Origin: Agrocybe praecox
Lineage: Eukaryota; Basidiomycota; Agaricomycetes; Agaricales; Agrocybaceae
Direction: 5' to 3'
NCBI GenBank assembly: GCA_964017145.1
Contig: OZ024851.1
Location: forward strand, 868,001-932,000
Length of the DNA: 64,000 nucleotides
Position numbers and translations under genes: made by a program. Position 1 is the first letter of the stretch; each line of letters starts with the position of its first letter. Shown here one piece after another: positions 1 through 9,862 of this stretch. Under the pieces are notes generated by a model. That model saw nothing but the letters and a program-made list of their open reading frames with translations. It was not told where the DNA came from and made no database searches.

Positions 1-451
1 ACCTGGTCTTTCCTGTACCCAGTTTACCCAGTAATTCTCAATGGTTATTTTGCCTATCACAACAACTTAAAATTACCACCCTTTCTATGCTTTTTAATGA
101 CTCGTTAAAACGGTTATATTTCTACTCTAACCTGGTTGTGGAATCACCCGGTTTGCATAGGCAATTCGGACATAACCATGCTCTTTTTTACCATGTAATC
201 TCGTACTTTCTGCCCGTTTGTCCCTACCTGTTTAACGGGTTGTGTCCAGTGTATCCGGTATTTTTTTCCGGTTCTTCCGGACTACTTGCTCCCTTTTCCG
301 TGTCAATTACCGAGTAATTTTAACCCCCTCCTGGGCTCACAGTGCACTTGGAACTAGTAGCGTCTCGATATAATGTCTCAAGATTTCACAAGTTCTACTA
401 TAAGTGAGTAATTCGATTTCAATCACCTTTCTTCATTTAATTCATACCCAG

Positions 452-1157
452 ACTCGATGTGGGGCCTCTGGAAGCAGTATTAGTGGCGGTCGAGGAGACG
501 TTGGATCTCACAATACCAACACTACGAATTCCAACAACAGCACAATTATCAATTATACATTCAGTGAGTATTTCATGACCCACGTTTCGAATTTTCAAGC
601 GTACATGCTGATAAATGAGTACATATGGTCCACAATTCATCGTTAGCCCCGATGGAAAGGCTCTTGACTTACCCATGAGCGACTTGACATCAGGCGAGTC
701 GCGCTGGCGTGATTTTATTGGATAATTGTTTCTCACAGTATTTGGTTTCTTTATTACCAAGTTCTTTCCTATCCCTTCCATGGTGGCGATAACCAGCAGG
801 TGCGCTACTACTTCTCAGGGATAATTCTTCAACATGCGCTATTTGCATTAGTCTTTATCCATTGATCGTAGTGGTTGGTCGACTCTAAAAGTGACGGGAC
901 CGGGCTATCTCTGGGATCCAAATATAACAACTCATATGTTGGATTGAACGCAAATAACGGACTGGTGTCTTCAACTACCCCATTTGTGTGGCATCTAAGA
1001 AGCGACGATGGCGACGGAAGCTTCCAGTGAGTGGTATATTTTATAGACATAGGGTCAAACCTCACTCATTCCTTCTAGGTTCGCTGTACCGGGTTTGTAT
1101 CAAGGCCTGGGCCTCAAGACGGGTATCATATGTTTCGTTGAACAGCTCAGAGAGTAA
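452..1157 (+). CDS. Ricin-B-type (beta-trefoil) lectin-like protein, split by introns; 5' part unresolved
   Basis: Three exon segments read as one R-type lectin fold. The segment from 647 gives DGKALDL, the segment ending at 799 gives FHGGDNQQ, and an intron (800-871) joins this in phase to 872-1026, which begins WLVDSKSDGTGLSLGSKY. A second intron (1027-1078, GTGAGT...CTAG) leads to the last exon, 1079-1157, ending at TAA. FHGGDNQQW is the hallmark Q-x-W box of fungal ricin-B domains, and the following GxxLSL / Y-x-GL / PFxWxL pattern also fits. Such domains bind glycans and are often cytosolic or secreted fungal defence lectins. An upstream exon (452-563), rich in Gly, Ser, Thr and Asn, is bounded by good splice sites, but its phase does not join cleanly to 647, so either my intron choice or the gene is broken there. 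I did not find the start codon. The last three junctions are better supported than the rest. Confidence 0.55.
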
Positions 1158-1967
1158 AATTTAAGTTATGGAAAACACATTAGGGAATGTAGCAGGTATT
1201 ATGAGCAGCGACATCTTCCGCTTTAATCAGGAAGAAGCCGACAAGATGCGGGAACAAGGGAGTGAATCGGAGACAAACCCTGCTACTAGTGACCATAATG
1301 TTCTTCAGCACGAGAAATGGTGGTGCACAGAAAGGACAATCTTCTGCCGCCAGTTCCAATTTTCGTGGAGGTATCATATGGATATGCCTTTGCATCTTCG
1401 ATTAGGGAAGACAGAATGTATCTGGTCGGTTCTTGCGAGAAATTAGGCGCACGGACCACCGTGACCGTAATGTAAGGTCATTGGGTGGACACTGAAGTAC
1501 TGAAGCTCATCGATCATCACTTGATTATATATTCATTAAGCTTGCAGGATCCAAAAAAATGTTGCCCAGTTGATTCTCATGTTCATCCCGTCACCTTCAA
1601 AATCCTTCCTCGAGTCCGTGATATGGCCGAAACATCACGAGAATAGATGATAATCACCGGCGCCATTTACATATATATTCTGCCATAGAGTGTGGACAAC
1701 GGTCAATTGAATGGCGTGCGTCAGACAGGTCCCGAAGATAGTTTTATGTGGTTATGCAGTAGTTATTCCTGCCTTTGGACAAAGCTTGGTATAAATACGC
1801 CTGCCCAGAACTTCAGAGCTTCGTTACACGGTCTCTCTCCCATATTTCGGTTCCGCTCCAGTATATTTACTTATTTCATGTGTACTCTACTTCGTTACAC
1901 GATATGTAGTGTACTTAGTGAAGTCCCAAAATAAACAAAAGAAAATAAACAAAAGAGCATCCAAATA
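1158..1967. other. Intergenic, no supported gene
   Basis: This stretch lies between the lectin stop and the convergent family-B gene. A 92-codon open frame starts at 1168, but it has no recognisable motif, it overlaps an opposing frame, and it begins just after the lectin stop, so it may be 3' UTR. No repeat or RNA gene was seen. Confidence 0.4.
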
Positions 1968-4900
1968 CTAATGAATAACAGGGACAACATTGGCCCATTG
2001 AATGGCAGCCAGTGCACCTGGGGGTGCGTTTCTTAGTTCAACAAAAGCTAGGATAATGAGAATATTGCGAGAGACGACATAAAAAGGCATACTCAAATAC
2101 ATCAAACAAAATAATGTCTGCGTGATGATTTGGTACATCTTCTTTGAGAAGCTGCCGACCTTGGATATTTTGTAACGATATCCGAGAAAAAAAGCTAAAA
2201 TTGAAACAACGGGAGTTATGGTAATAATCGCGGATGATATTTTCCAGAGCAATACGGCGGTCTTGGAGGAAAATAATATTCTTTCGGACCATCCGGCGCA
2301 GTGGATCGCGCCAAAAAGAGTGGCTGCAGCTAAACACAGGTATAACATGTGAAACGACTGGCGGTCAGAGTCGACTACGATTGAGTAGAAAGTTGGGGCT
2401 TTCAGGACAGGCTTCTCTGGGTTGTCAATTGGGTCGATGATGGTGTGATAGGCTCCATCGTCTATTACGTGATTAAGCCGTCGCCATGTATGCTTGAACA
2501 TCCAGAAGATATCCGGAGTAGATGATGTTCCTTCTGATTTTCTGTCAGAGCTATTCGGAGGACACATCAGAGGGTCGCTCACCTGTAACGTCCTCCTGAT
2601 GTTTATCATCGGAATGGTTGAGCGAAGGGCCTGCTTGGGTACTAGAGAGTGTGATGACGATAGGAGCCTGAGCGTTGAACGGTTTATTCCACCACAGAAA
2701 ATACATGAATAAGCTGAGAACCGCAAGGGCGGCTGTAACCAGCTCGATCTCAGTCAGAACGAGATGCCTGTCTGAGTAGCGCGCAATGGATTGGACGATA
2801 AACCAGCTTGTCTGCAAGAGAGCTAAGCCTTTCGCGAGCCCGTCCGCCTTGCTATGATCGTTGATGCTGGCTTCGGTTATGTCTGAAAGATCAATTCGGC
2901 CGGCCTTGTAGTATTCCATAAGTGATTTCCATCCGAGGAGTCGTTTTGGCTTCCCGCTCTCGTGTAAAACAAATCCGCCCATTTGGAGGAAGAAACCATG
3001 AGTTTTCGTCCATTTAAAAGACCCTCTTTCGATCTTGCGAGAGCTAGGAGTTCCGCTTTTCTCAGTGTCGTGATGACACTCTCGGTCTTCAGGTGTGACT
3101 TGTGGTGTTGGGACGGCGCCTATGCTTTCATCTTGCTGATCTGAATTAGACGATTCCGGTCTAAGATCGATTGTATTTTCTTGCTTTTCACTCATGTAAG
3201 CTAAGATTTTCGAAAGAGTCAGATCAAGCCGTAACCCCCTCTGTCTTGTTTAAACTTAAGCCTTTCTAAAAGGAAGCCGTTCGAACGGGCCAACCGGTTT
3301 AAACGGCTGTTTAAACAGATCCAAGTTGATTAAACAATGTTAAATTACCCTTAAACGTTTAAACGTTTAAACACTTTGAAGATTTTCAAACGGCTGTTTA
3401 AGCCAAGTTTAAACACATTAAAAAAATAAACTCCTGTTTGAGTCTGTTGACAAGTCTAATTGCCATGAAGAATGTGTCTACAGTTTAAACAGGATGTAAG
3501 CAATAGTGGCAAAGACACTACTGGAAAGAGAACAGGAGGGACTATAGTGCACATGCGCTTCCCAGGGGTATAGAAAGGAAACAAGAAAGGAGAAGGCTCG
3601 ACGAGGACCAGGAAGAAATGAAGGAAGGAAACCTGGGACGGAGGAAAAGAAAGGGGACAGACGCCACCAGGACTGGATGACCATGGTCAGCACGCAGATA
3701 ATGAGGGCGAGCTACATGCCTTGTGGGTCTATTCCCTTATGCTCATTGTATCTCCCTCTGACACATCATAGCCCAATCCCCCACCCCGTCGCGTTTATCG
3801 ACCGTTTGCGCTTGTGCATGTTTTGTTGAGGTGGCAGTGGCCACGCTGTGCTTGTGGGCTACGGTTGTTGTTGGTGCTGCTGCTACTGTTGCTCTGAGGA
3901 GGTGGTATGCTGGTAATGGCAAAACACTGTTAATGGCAAAGAAGGGAAGACGCAAGACGCAAGACGTGGTATATTCGATTCAACCTTTGTGGCCACAATT
4001 ACGTTGAGCGCAAGCGGTTTGGAACTCCGAATAATAATCGGAGAACCAACATAACAATGGAGTTCGGAAAGTTCCGTGATTACACGTGATATGTTATGCC
4101 AGCGAACAGGATGCCATGCCATTTCTTCCTTAACTTCTTATGTTCCCCCTTCCCTATCACCTAGTTCGCCTTGAAAAATTCATTAGAGTGTATATATACT
4201 GCGTTTAGACCTCTTTCTGGAAACAGATCCCAACCTTAGATCAAGTAACAGACCACCAAATTGGTACGAACTTTCTCTTCTCCGTCTCTTTGCGCTCTTA
4301 TTTCCACTCTGCTTTGGCTTTCTTCACTTCTTTTCTTTTTTCTTCTTGATTAAACGGTGTTTAAATTATTCAACCAATTTTCAACTATTCAATCCCATTT
4401 AAACTGTTCGAGCCTGTTTAAACTGTTCAATTCAGTTTCAACTGTTCAACACGGTTTATTTTTATTTTGTGATTAAATACTGTTTAATTTTCGAAGCCGT
4501 TTAATTTATTGTTGATCATTAAACATGTTTCATTATCCTCTGGTCATAGATGTATAACGTGTTTGGTAGATAGGCTAGTGTAGTGAATTTAATAGATGTT
4601 TTTTATACAGCCAAGTACTACTTGATATGACTGCTTAAGGGTGATTTGACATTGTTTAAACAAATCTGTTTAAACAGCTGTTTAAACCGGTTAGCCCGTT
4701 CGAACAGCTTCCTTTTAGAAAGGCTGAGGTTTAAACATGACAGAGTGAGTTTCATGATCAAGGTACAATCGGCTTACAGAGGTATAAATTTACCTGAGAA
4801 CTCCCTTTGCATCTTCCGCGCCCCTAACCACTGCCGCATTGCCCAAAATATAATGAGTTCTGGTGAAATAATTGCCCACTGCATAAGCTCCATGCGACGA

Positions 4901-5181
4901 AGCGTTTTCTTCAACATAGATTCTTGAGGATGCGGTAGATTAGGATGAACGGATACCCATGACGAGGCCAAAATAGTAGCGATACATGACCAGATAATCT
5001 CTAGACGCTTGCGAGGACAGAGATCTGATATATTCGCATCTCTGGAAAAGATTAAGGGAAAGGTTGCATGATCTGTGACGTTGAAGGATGGTGTGAAGGA
5101 CGTAATGGGCGCTGCGCTACCAGAGCTAGCTGTTGAAACGTAATAAAGCGTAAAAGCTAGTAGTATCATCCTGTGATACAC
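1968..5181 (-). CDS. Family-B polytopic membrane protein, 3 exons, ~523 aa, mobile element in intron 1
   Basis: Exons are 5181-4794, 3200-2583 and 2533-1968; the sum is 1572 nt, a whole number of codons, and both junctions are in phase. The first exon starts with a signal-like hydrophobic stretch, then CPRKRLEIIWSCIATILASS and a second hydrophobic segment containing ELIIFWAMRQW. Exon 2 carries THGFFLQMGGFVL, LGWKSLMEYYKAGRIDL and FMYFLWWNKPF. Exon 3 has three or four membrane segments, FGAIHCAGW and the closing ELRNAPPGALAAIQWANVVP. These motifs match a large, functionally uncharacterised family of agaricomycete membrane proteins, also present here at 9863-11411 and 12811-14251. Intron 1 is 1593 nt, against 61 nt in the plus-strand paralogue; nearly all the excess is one mobile element (3239-4745). 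Intron 2 is 49 nt. The gene itself looks intact. Function is unknown. Confidence 0.8.
3239..4745. mobile_element. Non-autonomous DNA element with ~82-bp terminal inverted repeats, GTTTAAAC-rich
   Basis: The left end (3239 to ~3320) and the reverse complement of the right end (4745 back to ~4664) agree over about 82 bases with roughly seven mismatches, both starting CTCTGTC. The palindrome GTTTAAAC and close variants recur many times in both subterminal regions (3240-3430 and 4350-4730), as in subterminal binding sites of some DNA transposons. No transposase ORF is visible inside; the interior holds short frames and a TATATATACT stretch near 4191. A clear target-site duplication was not found. 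It lies wholly inside intron 1 of the surrounding family-B gene. Confidence 0.75.
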
Positions 5182-6073
5182 AATCCTCTAGATGTTGCGG
5201 AGAGAAGGAAGAATGAGTAGAGTTTTCTCTTTTATTGGATGCAATCTTTCGTTGTCAGCTGTCTAAACGTGTCAAAGTGTAAATATGTATCATTGATCAA
5301 TTGGCTGTTTGAGTGGTCGTCGAGGACTTCTTATTATACGCTCCTGAAAATTGAATATTAATAGCGAGTGTTCAAGTACTAGTCGTGACTTCATACCTTG
5401 GTGCACACTTCTAGCATGCCTCATCTACTACAAATGTCATAAAAAGACCAGGCTCTATGTTAAGCAGGCAAGGTTCGAGTAGCTCACACGCACCGAGAGC
5501 AAGAAAACAGAAATAATGACGATGGCTCCATTTTTTGATGAATTTTTATACGGTATATTCGCGACTCCGCTGGCGGCCCTATTGATAATGTTGAAGGATC
5601 CATCAGAAACAAGAAATCAGAAACTTGAAGTTGTAATCAATAGCCAGTAGCTGCGCCGCAGCACAACGTTACTCGCTGATGAATGAAGGATTGATATCGA
5701 TAATAAGGCGTCAAAGACCACCTGTGGATATCAAATGGGTCGTCCAGGAGGTACTGGAACGAATAGATATTTCAAGAGTGAAAGAGTGAGGTTGTGAGCT
5801 CGCTTAGCAACGGTAACGTTAATAAAGGTAACCAGGTGACAGGTCCGTAGATAAGATTAGATTACCTTGTACTTATATTAATAATAATGACTTATAGGCC
5901 AGCGCATATTTTCTTCTATCACTTTACCTCTAATAATTTGATGTCATTCTTTCCTTCTAGCATGTTTGACTTGACTCAGTATGGGGCGGTACTATTTTCG
6001 TAACTCTCCTTGGATCCAAACAGGTCCTTAGGAAATCTGCTGTGAAGTTTGAACCGGCGTTTGCTGTGTGAAC

Positions 6074-6210
6074 TGTTCACGCGCGTCTCCCTGCTTGGAG
6101 GCCGTCACGCGATTCACACTCTTTTGGCGCATGGGAACCGCGGTTCACAATTTTGGCAAGCGCGATTCACGGCGGCCTCAATTCGCACTCTGTTCACACT
6201 TTTGGCGGCG
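6074..6210. repeat. Clustered TTCAC..TTTTGGC motifs
   Basis: The pattern TTCACA-(C/A)-TTTTGGC or a close variant occurs three times within about 100 bp (near 6112, 6143 and 6193), with related ATTCAC and CACCATTTTGG copies around them, separated by GC-rich CGCGATTCAC linkers. It looks like a degenerate minisatellite or the edge of an unrecognised repeat. Confidence 0.45.
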
Positions 6211-7047
6211 TAGAATCCGTGGGAACGTTGGACTTTTCCAGTCACGTCAGTCACCATTTTGGACGCGTCGGATTGTCACTTTCCAATCATTTGCTCCTTG
6301 CCCTTCTGCTGCTGCCTCTGCTCTGAATGGCTGTCTTGGGTGGGTGCTTTTGTATGGTGCCTGGGTTAGCTGGGTTAGCTGCTATGATAGCTTTCCCCCT
6401 ACCTTACTCCTACCTACAAACGACAACCCATACAGCCCATCTCAGCCTTCTCCCTGCTGCTTCCTTTGAATGATGCTCCTAGGGTGGGTGCCTTTGTGGA
6501 GTGTCTCTGTTGGGTGCCTGGGTTGACCGGTGGTGGTGGGGTGGTGATGAATGAGGTTAGTGAAGAGGGTCGAGGGTGGAGAGACGAGAGACGAGAGTGG
6601 TGTGTGGTGTGAAGGGGTGGGTTAGCGGAGAGAGAGGAATCAAAGAGAAGAGATGGATGGGTGTGGTGAGGAGAGCAGCAAAACTCCTTTCTCCCTTCTT
6701 TCTTTCCTTTCCTTCTTCCCCCCTCCTTCTTTCTTCGTCTCTTCTTTCTCCGTCTTCTTCGTCTTCCTGCTTATTTATCTCTCCTTTCTAGATCACAACA
6801 TCACAACGACGATGTGCAGCTGCATGAACAACAACAACTCTGTGCAGAGTCTTCAGCACAGAGTTGACTGACGACAGACGGCAGTGCGTCGCACGCACGC
6901 AGCTGGAGCCTGGCCTCGCTGGCTACCAACGACAGGTGCGATGCTGTCCAACGCCAATGGCGGGCTATAACAGCTGCTACGACGACAACGGCTGTGTGTA
7001 TAACGTAGCCAGACATCGACCTCGCCAACGGCTGACTGCAATAATGT

Positions 7048-7150
7048 ACAATGCACGTCATGGCTACAGCGACGGGTACGACACGCTCGGCTACTGCGAT
7101 GGGTACGACGTAGGGCTGCAACGATGGGTACGACACGGCTACGACCTGGC
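7048..7150 (+). repeat. Imperfect minisatellite around GGGTACGAC
   Basis: GGGTACGAC recurs at 7074, 7101 and 7126, interleaved with GGCTAC-type blocks, giving an irregular 24-27-bp period. A Gly-Tyr-Asp-rich frame across it follows from the repeat and is not evidence for a gene. Confidence 0.5.
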
Positions 7151-8410
7151 GCGTACCATGGAACGGAGTGAATCTTCCTAGCCCGAGGAAAGGCCCCAGG
7201 TTATGCTCGTACAGCGTGTTGATGAGCTTGGCAGATGTAGGTAAGAAGGAGATACCAGGAGAACAACAATGCTTGTTGCCGGCTATCTCTCTTTTCTTCC
7301 TTTCATTTTCATTTTTCATTCTTTCCTTTCCTGTGGCTATTTCTCTCAGATTACTTGCTTTGCCGGACCATCGCCGTGCGTGGCTTGTACAAGTTTTCTT
7401 TTTTATTTATTTACCACACGTTATATGATTTATTTGGGAACCGCAAAAAATCAAATTTGTACCATTTAAACTATTATACTTTAATTATATGTTGATGTGT
7501 TGACACAAAAAAGAGAAGGGGGTGAAGATGGCAGGAAAAACAGACAGTGCACGCGGAAGATGAGGATAAACAAAGCGAACTGAGGACTTCACGCACAAGA
7601 ACGAGGCATTGGTTTTCGTTCTCGCGTATTGTCTGTCCTTAGCCTGGTCTTGTCGCTCGCGCTACTCCTGCTCGCAGTCTCCCTGGATCAGAATTGAAGT
7701 TGTTGCGATTCCAACCCAAATCAGGTTGTTCCTTCGCCGGCCCGACTAATAACCGGCGTGCCTTCGTCGTCGAAAACAACGACGGAGCTGCAACACACGA
7801 GCTGTAGGTTGTAAAGCAACCGGAGCATTCCCAGATATGTAAGGCCATTTTTGGCGGAGATCACCATAGCGGAGACCCTGGCATTGGACACATTGAACGA
7901 CTGCTTGCTGCAGGAGCGGTGAACTTTTGTTCTTTAAATAGATTTGGGACGGGAGCCGACGATGACCGAATCGGGCCGAACCGACGCCTTTTGTCTTGGT
8001 CGTCGTCGTCGGTTTTCTCTTAAGCCAAAGAACAAAACAATTAACGATCGTTAAACGGTGACACATGAGTACTTGAGTGCACATGTAGACACAAGTTCAT
8101 TCCCTCAGCGACTATCATCTTCAGTCAGACAAATTACAATGGAAGATTTGTTCTCAAAATAGAATACAACGACGACGACAGTCTCTGCCGTCGGCATTGA
8201 CAACTATAGTATATGAGACAATGGTTAGGCTACGCAACATTCATGGCTTAGTTCTGACTTATTGAAAACCCGCTTATGGCTGTCCATCCGCCGAAAAAAT
8301 GATTTCCCGTATATATACTATATAATTTGTGTATAATACATGTGTCCGAGTATTTACATAAGCTACTTTAGTTATCCAACATAGATATACCTTTATTCCA
8401 ATGAATGCAG

Positions 8411-8677
8411 TCATTTATCCAACATAGAAGTCTGATTATCTGATATAGAAGTTAGAATATCTAACATACAAATCGGATTTTCCAATATAGAAGTTGGAGT
8501 ATCCAATATAGAAGTCGGATTTTCCAATATAGAAGTTGGAATATCCAACATATAAATCGGATTCTCCAACATACAAATCGGAATATCCAACATATAAGCC
8601 GGATTCTCCAACATGTAGGTTGGATTGTCCAATATATATGTTGAGTTCTCCAACATATGTATTGGGTTTTCCAACAT
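8411..8677 (-). repeat. 21-bp tandem array, left arm of the foldback element
   Basis: About 12 degenerate 21-bp units, each roughly ATGTTGGAxAATCCxAxxTAT on the minus strand. Read on that strand they give heptapeptides of the type MLENPIY or MLDIPTS, because the unit length is a multiple of three. I read this as DNA structure, not a protein. Confidence 0.8.
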
Positions 8678-8852
8678 AGTTCAAGCTAATAATCTCATTG
8701 TAAGTCGCGTATATTGCCGTCCTTGCCGACCGATTTTGAGCCATTTTTTGATGGCCAGGCTTCGGCCCCTCCAAACGGACTGAAACGGCCATCAAGAGAA
8801 TCCGGCATCTCCGGCATTCCAAGCGACTTAATGTGTCTGTACATAATGCAAC

Positions 8853-9096
8853 TATATTGGATAACTGGATGTATAGTTTGGATATTACGACATGTGTATT
8901 GGAAAATCTAAACTATATGTTGGAGAAGCCCATGCATATGTTGGATAATCCAAGTTATATGTCAGAAAATCCAAGTTATATGTTGGACAACCGGAAATGT
9001 ATATTGGATAACGCAAGTTACATGTTAGATAATCCGGCTTCTATGTTAGATAATAACACTTCTATATTCTGCAAGGCATCCAAGTATGTTGGATAA
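8853..9096 (+). repeat. 21-bp tandem array, right arm of the foldback element
   Basis: About 10 to 11 units of the same 21-bp repeat as the left arm but on the plus strand, for example MLDNPSY and MSENPSY when translated. The two arms can therefore pair into a long imperfect hairpin. Confidence 0.8.
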
Positions 9097-9164
9097 TTTT
9101 TGAAAGTATGTATAATCCGAAATATCTATGATTTACACTGATTACATAGTATATATACAGGAAA

Positions 9165-9833
9165 TCATTTTTTCGGCGGATGGACAGCCATACCCGCTAC
9201 TCCTCCTGGAACTGTCATCGTGCTTCTCAATGTCTCGAATTCTTGCACAATCTTATGACGGGACATATTGGGTTCGCATTTACTCAACACTAGGTGGGCC
9301 ATGAGGGCGTAAATATCCCAGTAAGCGTACACTGGTTGTACGATTCTCCTACACCCCATTTTAGTAGGAATAAAACTTCTGTTTTCTCTAAGAGTTTCGG
9401 ACACATCGAAATCAAGTACAAAAATAAAATATTTGGTGGGTATATATTTTTATCATGTACTTACGAGTTGAGTACGTTTTTCTCCCGCGTTGTCAGGGAC
9501 AAATAGTGGATAATGTATAACGTTTAAGTATAGAGTACTCTGAGGACCAATCACAAGCGTCCTACAGTGTATTTCTAATTTTGTGGTGTGAAATTGAGGA
9601 TAAATATAAAATAATACAATAATTACAATAAGAGCGCTAACGACATCTCCGTGACAGAAATATAAAATGTTGAAGTTCAATTGATTTCGACGCTTGCCGG
9701 ACAGTAGTCGCATCAAACACATGCACGTATACGTAGCCAAATCAGGGGCAACGCACTCGAAAGCGTCAAATATATAAGAGATACATAAGATACGAAGCGC
9801 GTATTGGTAGTCAATATTCAAATTCCATCTCAC
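9165..9833 (-). CDS. Unrecognised small gene whose 3' end runs into the foldback element
   Basis: Two open segments, 9833-9465 and ~9400-9165, are separated by a likely intron with donor GTAAGT at 9464-9459. The first has hydrophobic stretches, including VVSALIVIIVLFYIYP; the second ends GGVAGMAVHPPKK. The last eight residues come from the terminal repeat of the inserted element, and the TGA stop at 9165 lies inside it. Without the insertion the protein would end GGVAGFQ. I could not make the two exons join in phase with the best splice sites, so the gene may be decayed or the acceptor misjudged. Its start is only 30 bp from the divergent family-B start at 9863, implying a shared or very tight promoter. 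No family was recognised. Confidence 0.4.
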
Positions 9834-9862
9834 ATATAACGTCGTATAATCAGTGCTGCACT

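Larger units (their letters stand above)
5182..8258. other. 3-kb gene-poor tract with local simple repeats
   Basis: No ORF here carries a recognisable motif. The longest frames (6068-6469 and 6801-7319 on opposite strands) have biased composition and no homologues among the duplicated blocks. Purine- and pyrimidine-biased tracts occur at 6540-6790. A short inverted pair, CGCCGG...CCGGCG, brackets 7735-7758. The promoter of the minus-strand family-B gene should lie just above 5181. Nothing else is supported. Confidence 0.4.
8275..9192. mobile_element. 918-bp foldback-type non-autonomous element with 6-bp target duplication
   Basis: The ends are 52-bp inverted repeats (8275-8326 and 9141-9192), beginning TATGGCTGTCCATCCGCCGA, with two mismatches. 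They are flanked by the direct duplication CCCGCT at 8269-8274 and 9193-9198. Inside each end lies an array of 21-bp tandem units, in opposite orientations (8411-8677 and 8853-9096), around a ~175-bp GC-richer core. The element carries no transposase. It has inserted near the 3' end of a small minus-strand gene: removing the element and one target copy restores a frame that ends two codons later at TAA (8259-8261). The superfamily is not assigned. Confidence 0.85.

Noticed and set aside
3478..4122. Short ORFs inside the intronic element as a transposase
   Set aside because: All are under 100 codons, low complexity, and lack any DDE-type or zinc-finger signature.
6864..7181. 105-codon Gly-Tyr-Asp-rich ORF
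   Set aside because: Its pattern follows the GGGTACGAC minisatellite and an opposing frame is equally open.
8411..9096. Regular 21-bp repeats as a CRISPR array or as repeat-protein genes (MLENPIY / MLDNPSY heptads)
   Set aside because: The repeats are contiguous without unique spacers, the genome is fungal, and the two arrays are mirror images inside a terminal-repeat-flanked element, so they are element arms.
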